This document shows positions 52,819-62,458 of a DNA stretch of 64,000 nt, piece by piece. The notes beneath the pieces were generated by a model, which did no database searches, had not been told where the DNA came from, and saw only the letters and a list, made by a program, of their open reading frames with translations. This DNA is from CAKZQX01 sp034436755 (lineage in GTDB: Bacteria > Chloroflexota > Chloroflexia > Chloroflexales > Chloroflexaceae). A program made the translations under genes and the position numbers. Within the stretch, counting starts at the first letter, position 1. Every line of letters begins with the position of its first letter. The DNA lies in assembly GCA_034436755.1 (NCBI GenBank), contig DAOTVB010000105.1:1-64000 (forward strand), written 5' to 3'.

Positions 52819-54861
52819 TCACGAGCCTCCCGGAATCAACGTAAATTCGGCGATGGCGCGGCGGCCGCTGGTGTTGCCGTAGGCGGTGTAGGTGCGCTTG
52901 CCGACCGGGTCTTGCTCCCCCAGGTAGAGCGAGGCCACAAACGCGCCGCTGTCATCAACCTCGACATTGCCAATCGTCATTGTGGCGTTGTCCGGCAGTG
53001 TCACCCAGACGGTGACGGTCTCACCCGGCTGAAATCCGGAGCCTTCGAAGATGGCAATACTGCGCTGCGGTTCGCTCCCCGGACTGACCACCAGGCTGGC
53101 TGCTCCGGTGGGCATGGTCAGATCACTAACGGTCACTTCAAACTCGACAATACCGACCAGATCGGTGCTGAGCCCGCGTGCGGTAAAGGCATAGCGGCCC
53201 GTCGGTGATCCGTCCGTGTAGATGATATATTCAAAGGAGCCGTCCGGCCCGGCCTGGATGCGGCCCTGATCGGCGACGGTGTTATCGGGGTAGCGCAACC
53301 AGAGCGCCAGCATTTCGCTCGCGCCGAAGTTAGCCCCCCGAATGGTAAAAAAACTGCCCTGGCTGTCCCTCCCCGGCTCAACTGTGATGACCACCTCTTC
53401 AGAGGTTGCGGGGGCTGCCCCAATCTCCACCTGTACATCGGCGTAGACCTCGCGTCCGCTGGTTTTGCCGCGTGCGGTGTAGGTATACTTGCCCGTCGGC
53501 GTAAAGGTTGCGTCCAGCCGATCCAGCACAAACGGCAGGCTAAAGTCCCCGGCGGCATTCGTTTCAACCTCGGCGACGGTGTAGACTTCAAAGTTGGGAT
53601 AGGTGATCCAGATTGCGACCATTTCATTGGGCATAAACCCGCTTCCCTCCAGGACAATTGTGTCGTTCTGGAGGGCCACGTTGGGCGTAGCTATCAGCTT
53701 GGGAAAGTCCAGACCATCCCCACCCGGCAGCGGGGTGGCCTCCGCCGGCGGCGCTGTGGGCGCCGGTACTGCGCCCAGCCGTGGGTCATACTCCAGGCCG
53801 GCGTAGAATTCGCGGCGGCTGGTCTTGCCGCGCGCAGTGTAGATGTAGCTTCCCGCCTCTGCGTCGGGATTATCCAGGAAATCCGGGCGGTAGGTGAACG
53901 TGAACGAGCCATTGTCCAGATCCGGATCGGCGACCGCTTCCACCCGCGCATTCGGGTAGGTGACCCAGATCGAGACGGTCTCATCATCGAAGAAGCCCTG
54001 GCCGGTCAGCGTGACATCTTGCGGCCCGGACACGGTCGCCGGGCTGACGGTAAAGGCCGCATCCCCGGTGATCGGGGTGGCGGTTGGCACAGGTGCGGCG
54101 GTTGGCGCCGGCGCGGCAGTTGGCACCGGCTCCTGCGGGGGCACCGGCTGGGCCGGGGGATTTGGCACCGTCACGGGGCCGATCTGCATCTCGGCATAGA
54201 ATGTACGGGCGCTCTCATTGCCCTGCCCGGTGAAGAGATATTCGCCGTTGCCACGATTCTCGGGCGTGAAGGTCAGGGAGAAATTACCGTCGTCGTTGGC
54301 CTTGATTACGTCAATCTCCGTGACACCAAAGTCGGGATAGGTGACCCAGACTGATACCTCTTCGCCCTCCTCGTAGCCATAGCCGGTAATCGTCACCGTC
54401 CCAAAGCTCGTGGCGGCATTGGGACTGACCGTCAGGCCGGTAAACCCGGTTGCCGGGGGATCGACCGGCTGCCCGGCGTCAACCTGTAGATTGGCGAAGA
54501 TCTGCCGTTCGGTGGCGTGGCCATAGGCGGTGTAGACATACTGCCCTGAAGGTTCACCCACAAAGTTGGGCAGGTAGGTCAGGGTAAAGTTGCCGTCGCG
54601 GTCGGCACGCAGTTCTGCTACCGGATACACCTTGAAGTTGGGGTAGGTGACCCAGACGCCGATCCGCTCGCGCGACTCAAAGTTGCGCCCGGTCAGCACC
54701 ACGGTCTGATTGGGGCGAACAGGATTGGGGCTGACCGTCAGACTGTTGTTGACATCGGCCGCCTGCAAGCTATAGCTCCAGAGCAGGAGCAGCGCGGCGA
54801 GTGCCAGCGTGAACCCGATGAGAAACATCCGTCCCGGATGTTTGCGAACCAGGGGAATCAT
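52819..54861 (-). CDS. Secreted six-repeat beta-sandwich protein
   Basis: 680 residues. A signal peptide (MFLIGFTLALAALLLLWSYS, cleavage near LQA-AD) precedes six repeats of about 95 residues. Each opens with LTVSPNPV-like, then VLTGRNF-like, E-x-V-x-VWVTYPNF, a D-x-DGNF-(T/S)-L-x-F segment, and closes with Y-x-YTA-x-GKTSGR-x-x-YA. Repeats start near residues 38, 143, 275, 397, 500 and 590. A Pro/Ala/Thr linker (about 240-275; AAPAPTAAPVPTATP) separates repeats two and three. The pattern is Ig-like and suggests an extracellular structural or adhesion protein. No membrane anchor or sorting motif at the C-terminus. The role is unknown. Confidence 0.85.
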   Translation of the reverse strand: MIPLVRKHPGRMFLIGFTLALAALLLLWSYSLQAADVNNSLTVSPNPVRPNQTVVLTGRNFESRERIGVWVTYPNFKVYPVAELRADRDGNFTLTYLPNFVGEPSGQYVYTAYGHATERQIFANLQVDAGQPVDPPATGFTGLTVSPNAATSFGTVTITGYGYEEGEEVSVWVTYPDFGVTEIDVIKANDDGNFSLTFTPENRGNGEYLFTGQGNESARTFYAEMQIGPVTVPNPPAQPVPPQEPVPTAAPAPTAAPVPTATPITGDAAFTVSPATVSGPQDVTLTGQGFFDDETVSIWVTYPNARVEAVADPDLDNGSFTFTYRPDFLDNPDAEAGSYIYTARGKTSRREFYAGLEYDPRLGAVPAPTAPPAEATPLPGGDGLDFPKLIATPNVALQNDTIVLEGSGFMPNEMVAIWITYPNFEVYTVAEVETNAAGDFSLPFVLDRLDATFTPTGKYTYTARGKTSGREVYADVQVEIGAAPATSEEVVITVEPGRDSQGSFFTIRGANFGASEMLALWLRYPDNTVADQGRIQAGPDGSFEYIIYTDGSPTGRYAFTARGLSTDLVGIVEFEVTVSDLTMPTGAASLVVSPGSEPQRSIAIFEGSGFQPGETVTVWVTLPDNATMTIGNVEVDDSGAFVASLYLGEQDPVGKRTYTAYGNTSGRRAIAEFTLIPGGS

Positions 54862-55132
54862 GATCGTATCTCCTTACTGCTTACCAGAATTCGGTCGGTT
54901 TCCCGATAGATAAGACCTTCTCGGTAGTCCTCCTCTTTAACTCCACACGGTCACGCAACCACAAAATTGCGGGGAGCAGCATACGCCCCTGCCGGTGCTG
55001 TACCGGAAGCAGAGTGTGGCAACGCTTTTTCATGATTGCGCGCCAATATATGGATGCGAGTATCTCTTTTGACTCTACTGCACAGTGGGATAAACTACGA
55101 AGATGCGTAGGTAACGAGATCATGACAACTTG

Positions 55133-55174
55133 TGAGGGCTGAGAACCGAGAACCGAGAACTGAGGACTGAGAAC
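55133..55174. repeat. Heptamer array TGAGAAC / CGAGAAC (6 units)
   Basis: Six 7-bp units (TGAGGGC, TGAGAAC, CGAGAAC twice, TGAGGAC, TGAGAAC) in the gap upstream of the secreted-protein gene. Confidence 0.9.
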
Positions 55175-55177
55175 CGG

Positions 55178-55327
55178 GGTGCATGCAATGCACCGTGCAG
55201 TGACAACCGCCGGAGGGTGTATGCAATGCACCGTGCAGCTTGCGGCGTGACACCAGCCGCCGGAGGGTGCATGCGATGCACCGTGCAGTTGACAACCGTC
55301 GGAGGGTGCATGCGATGCACCGTGCAG
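55178..55327. repeat. Cluster of four palindromic 23-bp sites
   Basis: The palindrome GGTGCATGC(A/G)ATGCACC followed by GTGCAG occurs at 55178-55200, 55216-55238 (one mismatch), 55266-55288 and 55305-55327, spaced 38, 50 and 39 bp. TGACAACCGYCGGAGG or a variant lies between. It is upstream of the secreted-protein gene, about 320 bp from its start. Confidence 0.88.
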
Positions 55328-55393
55328 CCGTAGGGCATGCTTCCGGTATAACACCGGAAAAAAAGGTGTGGAAATCAGTCGAGAAAAGCCAGG

Positions 55394-55948
55394 CTACTGC
55401 TGTGCGCGGAGGTCGGCCCAGTCCTCGGCAAGCATGGCCCAGCGCGTATGATCACACCAGACATCGTTAATCTTCAGGTAGCGCCGCGAGTAGCCCTCCT
55501 GGGTAAAGCCCAGGCGTTGCACAACCGCCAGCGATGCGTGATTTGCCGGCTGGATATTGGCTTCAATGCGGTGCAGGCCCAGCGTGTCGAAGGCGTGATC
55601 CAGAACCAGCGCGATGGCCGCGGTCATGTAGCCGGAGCCGGTGTGGCCCGCGCCAAGGTAGTAGCCCATGTAAGCACTCTGGAAGTGACCATAGAAGATC
55701 TGACTGAGGTTGATTGCGCCAATAATGTGCTGATCATGCAACCGGCAGACCAGAAACCCGGCCGTATCATCGCGCCGGCAGCGTTCCAGGTAGGTAGCAA
55801 CCTGGTCAGGGGTTAGCGGCGGCGCAACCCAGGGGTGATGCAGCGCCCGGCTTGCCTGGTGCAGCGCGATCAACTCATCGGTATCAGCGGGATGGGGATG
55901 GCGAATAGCGACGCGGCCGCCGCGTCGGATAAACGGATCATGGGTCAT
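55394..55948 (-). CDS. RimJ/RimL-type GNAT N-acetyltransferase
   Basis: 184 residues. RGGRVAIRHPHPADTDELIAL opens the domain. IIGAINLSQIFYGHFQSAYMGYYLG, the acetyl-CoA segment GHTGSGYMTAAIALVLDHAFD and LHRIEANIQPANHASLAVVQRLGFTQEGYSRRYLKINDVWCDH follow the RimJ/RimL pattern to the end. RimJ acetylates ribosomal protein S5; relatives modify other N-termini or antibiotics. The substrate is unknown here. The ATG at 55946-55948 gives the expected family length. No operon partner. Confidence 0.9.
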   Translation of the reverse strand: MTHDPFIRRGGRVAIRHPHPADTDELIALHQASRALHHPWVAPPLTPDQVATYLERCRRDDTAGFLVCRLHDQHIIGAINLSQIFYGHFQSAYMGYYLGAGHTGSGYMTAAIALVLDHAFDTLGLHRIEANIQPANHASLAVVQRLGFTQEGYSRRYLKINDVWCDHTRWAMLAEDWADLRAQQ

Positions 55949-56004
55949 ATAGCAATCCTAAAGTGGTTGTGAACTGGTTCTTCGGGATGCGCTCCCAGCC
56001 GCCT

Positions 56005-56275
56005 GATGAACTTTGTAATGTTTCATCCAGATATCGCCACTCAGGAGTCCCGGCTTCAGCCGGATCACGCTTTTCCGGCAGCGTACCGTTGCCCTGGCAG
56101 ATGTTCGACGGCTAAAGCCGGGACTCCAGTACGTCACATATCCGGACTATGTTTTCAAACTTCATCAGCCAGATCAGGCGTTCCCTTCAGTATAGCGCGG
56201 CCCCGGCAAGCATCCCACCGGCTAAAGCCGGGACTCCCGGATGACACATTCGGGTCATTTGCTCAACGTTCTTCC
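56005..56275. repeat. Family-1 element (copy F) plus a partial copy
   Basis: The complete element 56005-56166 runs from GATGAACTTTGTAATGTTTC to GTTTTCAAACTTCATC, with arms GGAGTCCCGGCTTCAGCCGG and CGGCTAAAGCCGGGACTCC. A second, partial right half (CCACCGGCTAAAGCCGGGACTCCC then GTTTGCTCAACGTTC-like end) lies at 56205-56275. It is in the 676-bp gap upstream of pcs. Confidence 0.78.
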
Positions 56276-56422
56276 AATGTAACTCTCATACTATCACGCT
56301 GGAAGCGTGACCTACGAGAACGGGTGCTCTGTCCGGCAGCAGCACAGTTGACCTGCCCGGTTGGGCAGCCCCCACCCGACCGGGTAGGCGGGCAAAACCT
56401 GTTCAACTATCCGCTTGTCACC

Positions 56423-56451
56423 TTGACATCATGCGCAGTCTCCGTTATCCT
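56423..56451 (+). promoter_or_regulatory. Sigma-70-type promoter of the propionyl-CoA synthase gene
   Basis: TTGACA (56423-56428), 17 bases, TATCCT (56446-56451), about 174 bases before the start codon. In the leader, TTGACT and AGTCAA spaced 9 bases apart (56493-56513) could be an operator. Confidence 0.55.
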
Positions 56452-56624
56452 ATGGTCATCCCCCACGGTATGTTTTACCTGTCACAACTCGAGTTGACTT
56501 CAACAGTCAGTCAAGTGAGGGGCGACGGCAGGCGTGCAGTCTATTGGTTCTTGGCATGCTACGTTGCCCAGTATGTGAGCAGAGAGCAATGACAACTCAT
56601 GCGAAAGGAGCAGGAGGTTAGAGT

Positions 56625-59600
56625 ATGATCGAGAGCACAGTTGCGCATCCTGCCCGGCGTCAACCCCGCAGTAATCCCGTCCTTACCCGCGCTGATTGGG
56701 AGGCCCAACGCAAAGCAGTTCTGGATAATCCTGGCGCGTTTCACGGAAAAATTGCGCGTAGTGCCATTCATTGGTATGACGCGAAGTTGAACGCCTGGAT
56801 CACCTGGGACGAAGACCAGAGTCGCTGGACGGGCCTGGATGCCGATAGCGGCGCGGAAGTCGAGGTTTCCTACGGTGCCGGTCACGAGCCCTGGAAGCGG
56901 GCCCTGAACGACGATAACCCGCCGTTCTACCACTGGTTTGAGGGCGGGCTGACCAATGCCTGCTTTAACGAGGTCGATCGCCATGTGATGATGGGCTATG
57001 GCGACGAAGTGGCCTACCACTTTGAGGGCGACCGCTGGGACTCCTCGCTGAACGATGGGCGCGGTGGCCCGGTTGTGAGCTATGCGGTCACACGCAAGCG
57101 GTTGTTGCTGGAGGTCGTCAAGGCGACGCAGGTGCTGATGGATCTTGGCCTGAAGCGGGGCGATCGCATTGCGATCAATATGCCCAACATCATGGATCAG
57201 ATCTACTACACCGAGGCGGCCAAGCGACTGGGTATTATCTACACTTCGGTGTTTGGTGGCTTTAGCGACAAAACCCTCAGTGATCGTATCCACAATGCGG
57301 GAGCTAAAGTGATTATCACTAGCGATGGTGGCTACCGCAATGCGCAGGTTGTGGAATTTAAAGAGGTCTACACCGATCCTGCCCTTGATAAATTTATTCC
57401 CATTGAAACAGCCCAGGAAATTGTGCGCCAGACACTGGAAACGTTGCAGACTGAACTTGATGTGGAGCAGCGTGATCTGCTCTTCAACAGTGTGAAAGAT
57501 GCGATTGCCGGTGAGATTACTATCGAGCGCAGTGATGTGATGCGCGGCGTGGGGCGCGCACTGGATCAGATGTTTACGCTCGACGCGGCGACCCAGTCGC
57601 ATGTGCGTACCTCGATTGCCCAGGCGCTGGTCGCCTCCCCGCCCCGGGTTGAGGCGGTTGTGGTGGTGCGTCACACCGGGCACGATATCCTCTGGCGGCC
57701 CGAGCGTGATCGCTGGAGCCACGAGTTGATCGCCACCGCTACCGAGAAGGTGCTGGCGAATGCGCAGAAGGCCGGCGTCAATGTGCAGAGTGAGCAGGAA
57801 CTGCTGGCCCTGCCGACTGACCAGTTCCTCAAGGCGGTCTATGCCACCAGCAAGTGCGATCCGGTTGATGCCGAGTTCCCGATGTTTATCATCTACACCA
57901 GCGGGAGTACCGGCAAGCCCAAGGGCGTGGTGCATGTCCACGGTGGCTATGTGGCCGGGCTGGTGCATACGATGCGGGTGAGCTTTGACTTTGAGCCGGG
58001 CGATGTGATGTTTGTGGTGGCCGATCCGGGCTGGATTACCGGCCAGAGCTACATGATCACCGCCTCGCTGGCCAGCCGCTGTGTTGGCGTGATTACCGAA
58101 GGCTCGCCGGTCTTCCCCAGTGCCGGGCGCTTCTCCAGCATTATCGAGCGCTACGGCGTGCAGATCTTCAAGGCGGGCGTCACCTTCCTCAAGTCGGTGA
58201 TGACCGACCCGCAGAACCGGGCCGATGTTGAGCAGTATGATATGGGGTCGCTGCGCGTTGCCACTTTCTGCGCCGAGCCGGTCAGCCCGTCCGTGCAGGA
58301 GTTTGGGATGGAACTGATGACGCCGCAGTATATCAACTCCTACTGGGCCACCGAGCATGGCGGTATCGTCTGGACCCACTTCTTCGGCAATGATGACTAT
58401 CCGCTGCGCCCCGATGCTCATACCTACCCGCTACCCTGGGTAATTGGTGATGTCTGGGTCGCCGCCGAGGTCAACGCCGAGGGTGTACCGACCAGTTACC
58501 GCGTGGCTGACCTGGAGGAGCGCGGCGAGATTGTGATCTCCCTGCCCTACCCCTACCTGGCACGCACGATCTGGGGCGATGAGGCTAACTTCAGTCTGCA
58601 TGGCGATAGCTTTAACACCGACTGGAAGGGCGATGCCGAGCGCTTTGTGAAGACCTACTGGAAGCGCGGTCCCGAAGGTGAGTGGGGCTATGTCCAGGGT
58701 GACTTTGCGATGAAGTACCCGGATGGCAGCTTTACCCTGCATGGTCGTAGCGACGACGTGATTAACGTGAGCGGTCACCGGATGGGTACCGAGGAGATCG
58801 AGGGCGCGATCCTGCGTGATAAGCAACTGGTCGCCGACTCGCCGGTGGGGAACTGTATCGTGGTCGGCGCGCCGCACCGCGAGAAGGGTCTGACGCCGCT
58901 GGCCTTCATTCTGGTCAAGGGTGAGGAGAAGCTCAGCAGCGAAGATCGCCGCCGCCTGAATGATCTGGTGCGCAACGAGAAGGGTGTGGTCGCGGTACCG
59001 GAAGACTATATTGAGGTCAGCGCCTTCCCCGAAACGCGCAGTGGGAAGTACATGCGCCGCTTCCTGCGCAGTATGGTGCTGGATGAGCCGCTGGGCGATA
59101 CCACCACGCTGCGCAACCCGGAGTCGCTCAATGAGATCCAGGAGAAGATTGGTCGCTGGAAGCAGTTGCAGCGTCTGGCCGAGGAGCAGCAGATCTTCGA
59201 GCGCTACCGCTACTTCCGCATTGAGTACCACAATGTCACCAAGACGCAGAAGTTGGCGATTGTTGTCGTGTCCAACCCGCCGGTCAACGCGCTGAACGAG
59301 CGTTCGCTGGACGAGTTGAACACGTTGCTGGATCACCTCTCCCGCCGCGAGGATATCGCTGCGCTGGTCTTTACGGGTGACGGCGCGAAGAGCTTTGTGG
59401 CCGGTGCCGATATTCGCCAGTTCCTGGAGGAGATCCACACGGTTGAGGATGCGATTGCACTGCCCAATAACGCCCATCTGGCCTTCCGCAAGATCGAGCG
59501 GATGAACAAGCCCTGCATTGCGGCCATCAACGGTGTGGCGTTTGGTGGTGGACTTGAGTTTGCGATGTCCTGCCACTACCGCATCGCTGATCCGACCGCC

Positions 59601-62255
59601 GAGTTCGGCCAACCGGAGGTCAACTTGCGCCTGCTGCCGGGCTATGGTGGCACGCAGCGCCTGCCGCGCCTGCTCTTCTCGCGCCGGGGTGAGGCCGGGT
59701 TGATGAAGGCGCTGATGATGATTATGGGCGGACGCAGCATCAACGCCGACCGTGCCTATGAGATTGGTCTGGTTGATCGGGTGACTCACGGGAGCCAGGA
59801 TGCGCTCTCGCTGGCCTCGCAGATGATCCGCGAGTATGTGCGCGCTCAGAGTGATGGACAGATGGAACCAGACCCCGCCACCAGTGGAAATGGCAGCGTT
59901 GTGGAAGATAACAGCGATCCGCGCTCCTTCTTCTCGGCCTTCCACGACCCGATGATCGAAGAAAGCCTCTGGCCGGCTCTGCCGGAAGCCTTCAAGCAGC
60001 GCAAGGAACTGACTGCCGAGTGGGAAAAGCCGCAGGCGCAGTTTGTTGAGCAGCATCTTGACACGGTGCTCAAGCATCCGATGATCGAGCGCATCATCAA
60101 GCAGTCCGAGGGTGCCGGCCGCCGCAAGACGGTTGACCGGATTGTTGAGGCGATCCGCTACGGCTACATGCACGGTCTGGCGCAGGGTCTGGAGCGCGAG
60201 GCCCGTCTGTTCGCCGAAGCGGTGGTCGATCCGGAGGGCGGTAAGAAGGGTATCCAGGACTTCATGGATAAGAAGAGCGCGCCGCTGCCCACCCGCCGCC
60301 GCATTTCGCTCACCAAAGAAGAGGAGCAGCGCCTGATCGACGAGGGCTACCTGTTGCCGATTGGTGCGCCTTTCTTCCCCGGTGTGACGACGATCCCGGT
60401 GGCGCAGTATGCCTGGGCCGCCATCCGCGATGAGCAGACCGGCGCGGCGATGCATGGCGATCCGAAAGAGGTTGAGAAAGAGATTATCATTCCGGTGGAG
60501 AAGCCCAGCGCGACCCAGGTGCAGCTCTACATTCTCGCCAGCGAGGTCAACTTTAACGATATCTGGGCGATCACGGGTGTGCCGGTGTCGCTCTTCGATG
60601 ATCACGACCGTGACTGGCATGTGACAGGTAGTGGTGGTATCGGTCTGGTGGTCTCGATGGGCGAAGAGGTGCGGCGCGAGGGTCGCCTCAAGGTGGGCGA
60701 TCTGGTGACGATCTACTCCGGCCAGAGCGATCTGCTCTCCCCAATGCAGGGGCTTGACCCGATGGCGGCGGACTTTGTGATCCAGGGCTACCAGACCCCC
60801 GACGCCTCGCACGAGCAGTTTATGTTGGCGCAAGCGCCGCAATGCCTGCCGCTGCCGCCCGACCTGACGCTGGAGGCCGCCGGGAGCTACATCCTCAACC
60901 TGGGTACGGTCTACCGTGGGCTCTTCACCACACTGAAGGTCCAGGGTGGTCGCCGGATCTTTATCGAGGGTGCGGCCACGGGTACTGGTCTGGATGCGGT
61001 CAAGTCAGCCGCACGCAACAGTGTCCATGTCACGGGTATGGTCAGTAGCCGCGAGCGTGCCGAGGTGGTGCGCAAGAATGGCGGTGTTGGTACGATCAAC
61101 CGCAAAGACCCGCGCTACAAGGATATCTTTACCCGCGTGCCGGAAGATCCGGCCCAGTGGGAGATCTGGGAGGCGGCCGGGCATCCGATGCTCGAGGACT
61201 TCCGCGCCCAGAATGGCGGGCATCTGGCCGACTATGCACTCTCGCACGCGGGTGAGATCTCCTTCCCGCGCAGCTTCCAGTTGCTGGGTGAGCCGCGCGA
61301 TGGGCATATCCCGACGATGGCCTTCTACGGCGCGAGTAGTGGGTATCACTTCACCTTCCTGGGTAAGCCGGGCGCATCCCGCCCCGAGGCGATGCTCAAC
61401 CGGGCTAACCTGCGCGCGGGTGAGGCGGTAATGATCTACTACGGCCTGGAGCGCGACCCGACCCACAAGCATCGCAGCAGCTTCCCGCTGATGGATGGCG
61501 CGGGCCTGGAAGCAATCGAGGCCGCCCGCGTGGCCGGTGCCCGCATTGTGGTCGTCACCTACACCGACGCCCAGCGTGAGTTTGTCCAGAGCCTCGGCTT
61601 TGGCGCATCGCTCAAGGGTGTGGTCAGCATCGAGGAACTCAAGCGGCGCTTTGGTGACGAATTCGACTGGCCGGAGACCATGCCGCCGCTGCCGGACCCG
61701 CGCAAGCAACTGCAGGAGTTCAAGGAGGCGGTGCGGCGCTACAACGACCTGACCTTCAAGCCGATGGGCCAGGCAGTCGGGGCGTTCTTGCGCAGTTCCG
61801 ACAACCCGCGCGGCTATCCCGACCTGATTGTCGAGCGCGCCGGGCATGACACGCTGGGTATCAGCGCCATGATGATCAAGCCGTTCGTCGGGCGGATTGT
61901 CTACTACGAAGATATGGGGATGCAGCGCTACTCCTTCTTCGCACCGCAGATCTGGATGCGCCAGCGCCGCATCTACATGCCGACGGCGAACATCTGGGGG
62001 ACGCACCTCTCCAACGCCTACGAGATCGTCCGCCTGAACGACGAGATCAGCGCGGGCCTGCTCAGCGTCACCGAGCCCATCCTGGTGCCGTGGGACGAAC
62101 TGCCCGAAGCGCATCAGGCGATGTGGGAAAACCGCCACGCCGGGGCAACCTACGTGGTCAACCACGCGCTGCCGCGCTCCGGTCTGAAGACCAAGGATGA
62201 ACTCTACGAGGCCTGGGCTGAGGAGTTGCACAAACTGGAAGGCCAGTTGGTCTGA
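56625..62255 (+). CDS. pcs: Propionyl-CoA synthase (trifunctional, 3-hydroxypropionate bi-cycle)
   Basis: 1,876 residues in three fused enzymes. An acyl-CoA synthetase (about 1-860) has the AMP-binding motif YTSGSTGKPKG (424-434) and GRSDDVINVSGHRMG. An enoyl-CoA hydratase (about 870-1150) has VVVSNPPVNALNERSL, SFVAGADIRQF and GVAFGGGLEFAMSCHYRIAD. A medium-chain-dehydrogenase-type enoyl-CoA reductase (about 1290-1876) has VNFNDIWAITG and IFIEGAATGTGLDAVKSAARN. Together they turn 3-hydroxypropionate into propionyl-CoA using ATP, CoA and NADPH, sealing acrylyl-CoA inside the enzyme. The length is a little above the about 1,820 residues of the Chloroflexus enzyme. ATG after GGAGGTTAGAGT. It is monocistronic, with its own promoter and terminator. 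The rest of the cycle is not in the window. Confidence 0.97.
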   Translation: MIESTVAHPARRQPRSNPVLTRADWEAQRKAVLDNPGAFHGKIARSAIHWYDAKLNAWITWDEDQSRWTGLDADSGAEVEVSYGAGHEPWKRALNDDNPPFYHWFEGGLTNACFNEVDRHVMMGYGDEVAYHFEGDRWDSSLNDGRGGPVVSYAVTRKRLLLEVVKATQVLMDLGLKRGDRIAINMPNIMDQIYYTEAAKRLGIIYTSVFGGFSDKTLSDRIHNAGAKVIITSDGGYRNAQVVEFKEVYTDPALDKFIPIETAQEIVRQTLETLQTELDVEQRDLLFNSVKDAIAGEITIERSDVMRGVGRALDQMFTLDAATQSHVRTSIAQALVASPPRVEAVVVVRHTGHDILWRPERDRWSHELIATATEKVLANAQKAGVNVQSEQELLALPTDQFLKAVYATSKCDPVDAEFPMFIIYTSGSTGKPKGVVHVHGGYVAGLVHTMRVSFDFEPGDVMFVVADPGWITGQSYMITASLASRCVGVITEGSPVFPSAGRFSSIIERYGVQIFKAGVTFLKSVMTDPQNRADVEQYDMGSLRVATFCAEPVSPSVQEFGMELMTPQYINSYWATEHGGIVWTHFFGNDDYPLRPDAHTYPLPWVIGDVWVAAEVNAEGVPTSYRVADLEERGEIVISLPYPYLARTIWGDEANFSLHGDSFNTDWKGDAERFVKTYWKRGPEGEWGYVQGDFAMKYPDGSFTLHGRSDDVINVSGHRMGTEEIEGAILRDKQLVADSPVGNCIVVGAPHREKGLTPLAFILVKGEEKLSSEDRRRLNDLVRNEKGVVAVPEDYIEVSAFPETRSGKYMRRFLRSMVLDEPLGDTTTLRNPESLNEIQEKIGRWKQLQRLAEEQQIFERYRYFRIEYHNVTKTQKLAIVVVSNPPVNALNERSLDELNTLLDHLSRREDIAALVFTGDGAKSFVAGADIRQFLEEIHTVEDAIALPNNAHLAFRKIERMNKPCIAAINGVAFGGGLEFAMSCHYRIADPTAEFGQPEVNLRLLPGYGGTQRLPRLLFSRRGEAGLMKALMMIMGGRSINADRAYEIGLVDRVTHGSQDALSLASQMIREYVRAQSDGQMEPDPATSGNGSVVEDNSDPRSFFSAFHDPMIEESLWPALPEAFKQRKELTAEWEKPQAQFVEQHLDTVLKHPMIERIIKQSEGAGRRKTVDRIVEAIRYGYMHGLAQGLEREARLFAEAVVDPEGGKKGIQDFMDKKSAPLPTRRRISLTKEEEQRLIDEGYLLPIGAPFFPGVTTIPVAQYAWAAIRDEQTGAAMHGDPKEVEKEIIIPVEKPSATQVQLYILASEVNFNDIWAITGVPVSLFDDHDRDWHVTGSGGIGLVVSMGEEVRREGRLKVGDLVTIYSGQSDLLSPMQGLDPMAADFVIQGYQTPDASHEQFMLAQAPQCLPLPPDLTLEAAGSYILNLGTVYRGLFTTLKVQGGRRIFIEGAATGTGLDAVKSAARNSVHVTGMVSSRERAEVVRKNGGVGTINRKDPRYKDIFTRVPEDPAQWEIWEAAGHPMLEDFRAQNGGHLADYALSHAGEISFPRSFQLLGEPRDGHIPTMAFYGASSGYHFTFLGKPGASRPEAMLNRANLRAGEAVMIYYGLERDPTHKHRSSFPLMDGAGLEAIEAARVAGARIVVVTYTDAQREFVQSLGFGASLKGVVSIEELKRRFGDEFDWPETMPPLPDPRKQLQEFKEAVRRYNDLTFKPMGQAVGAFLRSSDNPRGYPDLIVERAGHDTLGISAMMIKPFVGRIVYYEDMGMQRYSFFAPQIWMRQRRIYMPTANIWGTHLSNAYEIVRLNDEISAGLLSVTEPILVPWDELPEAHQAMWENRHAGATYVVNHALPRSGLKTKDELYEAWAEELHKLEGQLV

Positions 62256-62278
62256 CGGGTTGATGAGTTGAGAACGCA

Positions 62279-62317
62279 AAAGCGGAGCCGGGGGCTAACT
62301 CCCTGGCTCCGCTTTTG
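62279..62317 (+). terminator. Intrinsic terminator of pcs
   Basis: A 12-bp perfect stem (aaaagcggagcc, 62279-62290, with ggctccgctttt, 62306-62317), further inner pairing, T run in the right arm. It lies 24 bases after the pcs stop. Confidence 0.82.
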
Positions 62318-62332
62318 GCTGTCGCCGATGAT

Positions 62333-62458
62333 TGACCGCCGACCGTTGAACACTGACCGCCGACTACCGACTACTGACCGCTGACTACCGACCGCCGACT
62401 GCTGACCGCTGACTGCCGTCCGCTGACTGTCGTCCGCTGTCTGTCGTTCGCCGTCTGC
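62333..62458. repeat. Heptamer array CTGACCG / CCGACTA (about 18 units)
   Basis: The longest heptamer run in the window (coordinates within one or two bases). Units vary but keep the 7-bp step (TTGACCG, CCGACCG, CTGACTA, CCGTCCG). The minus-strand gene at 62385-62741 reads into it and finds its stop there. Confidence 0.9.

Noticed and set aside
55095..55338. Short frames with repeating ARCIACT / HAMHRA peptides
   Set aside because: They are translations of the palindromic repeat cluster, overlap on both strands and lack ribosome sites.
58431..60842. Very long open frames on the strand opposite pcs (803 and 620 codons)
   Set aside because: They are antisense to a clearly recognisable enzyme, have His/Arg/Leu-rich shadow composition and no family sequence. 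High G+C coding DNA with this codon bias often leaves the opposite frame open.
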